Shown here piece after piece: positions 37,583 to 37,805 of a stretch of 37,805 bases of DNA. The translations under genes were made by a program, and so were the position numbers. The notes below the pieces were generated by a model. The model ran no database searches. It was not told the DNA's origin and worked only from the letters and a program-made list of their open reading frames with translations. The number at the start of each line of letters is the position of its first letter. Position 1 is the stretch's first letter. The DNA is from Bacteroidota bacterium (GTDB lineage Bacteria; Bacteroidota; Bacteroidia; Flavobacteriales; Flavobacteriaceae): assembly GCA_024280145.1 (NCBI GenBank), contig JAJRQR010000149.1:1-37805 (forward strand), in the 5' to 3' direction.

Positions 37583-37596
37583 GCAACCTATGTTAC
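37583..37596. promoter_or_regulatory. Putative Crp/Fnr operator 2 upstream of yeeE (imperfect)
   Basis: GCAAC-CTAT-GTTAC, one mismatch from the dyad, centred 17 bases downstream of operator 1. It overlaps a second palindrome, CCTATG-TTA-CATAGG (37587-37601), which abuts the -7-like box, so occupancy here could block rather than help transcription. Confidence 0.4.
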
Positions 37597-37601
37597 ATAG
37601 G

Positions 37602-37609
37602 TATATTTA
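37602..37609 (+). promoter_or_regulatory. -7-like box TATATTTA of yeeE
   Basis: One mismatch from TAnnTTTG, 21 bases before the ATG at 37631. Paired with operator 1 at class II spacing. Confidence 0.4.
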
Positions 37610-37630
37610 AGCACTAATTAATAAGCACTT

Positions 37631-37805
37631 ATGGAATTTATACTAGAACCTTGGCCTTGGTATATTGCCGGTCCGTTAATTACTTTGGTGATGTTTCTTC
37701 TTTTTTTCTTCGGAAAGAAATTTGGAGTTTCTTCCAACTTAGAAACTATTTGCGCCATAGGTGGTGCTGGAAATTTAGTCGATTTTTTTAAATTCGATTG
37801 GAAAA
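37631..37805 (+). CDS. YeeE/YedE family sulfur transporter, N-terminal part
   Basis: 58 codons reach the window end without a stop: MEFILEPWPWYIAGPLITLVMFLLFFFGKKFGVSSN, then NLETICAIGGAGNLVDFFKF. The first membrane helix, the GKKFGVSSN turn and the Cys after it fit the YeeE/YedE (Sulf_transp) family, which moves thiosulfate or related sulfur compounds across the inner membrane. In Bacteroidota it is often encoded as two short adjacent halves, which cannot be checked here. Too short for the supplied ORF track. Confidence 0.78.
   Translation, partial: MEFILEPWPWYIAGPLITLVMFLLFFFGKKFGVSSNLETICAIGGAGNLVDFFKFDWK

Noticed and set aside
1-37805. CRISPR array, tRNA/rRNA gene, insertion sequence or prophage
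   Set aside because: Read for regularly spaced repeats, cloverleaf-like GTTCRANNC regions and transposase or phage proteins; none seen. The repeats present are palindromic dispersed elements.

Overview
The window is AT-rich chromosomal DNA from a member of the Bacteroidota, most likely Flavobacteriaceae. Several secreted proteins end in a type A type IX secretion (T9SS) sorting domain. Promoters match the Bacteroidota -7 box TAnnTTTG rather than a sigma70 -10 box, and there is almost no Shine-Dalgarno signal. The dispersed palindromes are of a flavobacterial type, and the set of housekeeping genes fits. I saw no tRNA, rRNA, CRISPR array, transposase or prophage gene.

Layout. 1-136: tail of an unidentified + strand gene. 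279-2461 (-): metG. 2.5-2.7 kb: two long palindromes. 2767-8476 (-): secreted-protein block (LRR protein with T9SS tail, M43-like metalloprotease, DUF1501 protein with T9SS tail, DUF1800 protein). 8591-9870 (+): LD-carboxypeptidase and YraN. 9940-12307 (+): membrane-anchored AraC-type regulator, then a secreted NHL-repeat protein. 12435-18331 (-): TlpA-like thioredoxin, mfd, 3-hydroxyanthranilate dioxygenase, CAP lipoprotein. 18537-21655 (+): isoaspartyl peptidase, ABM monooxygenase, DUF4173 membrane protein. 21930-30003 (+): alpha-2-macroglobulin and pbpC, a well-known pair. 30056-32594: CYTH protein (-) divergent from dinB (+), then an SH3-like lipoprotein. 32703-36301 (+): large secreted subtilisin-like protease. 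36422-37805 (+): DUF983 protein, Crp/Fnr regulator and the start of a YeeE/YedE transporter.

Two observations matter most. First, four genes (metG, the metalloprotease, pbpC, the S8 protease) are each broken by exactly one missing base in a homopolymer. Adding one base restores a full-length protein every time. This looks like systematic homopolymer undercalling, although the metalloprotease case (seven C just after its start codon) could be real phase variation. Second, the Crp/Fnr gene sits in a small inferred regulon. The 14-bp dyad GTAAC-N4-GTTAC occurs upstream of DUF983-crp and of yeeE, with its centre exactly 29.5 bp before the -7 box in both cases, the geometry of a class II activator site. 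A third, imperfect copy lies in the yeeE promoter.

Other notable structure: dispersed palindromic repeats inserted in frame in metG, adding about 44 residues to its linker; a symmetric palindrome carrying two opposed -7 boxes between the CYTH gene and dinB; and hairpins with 15-bp stems and TGG loops at distant sites.
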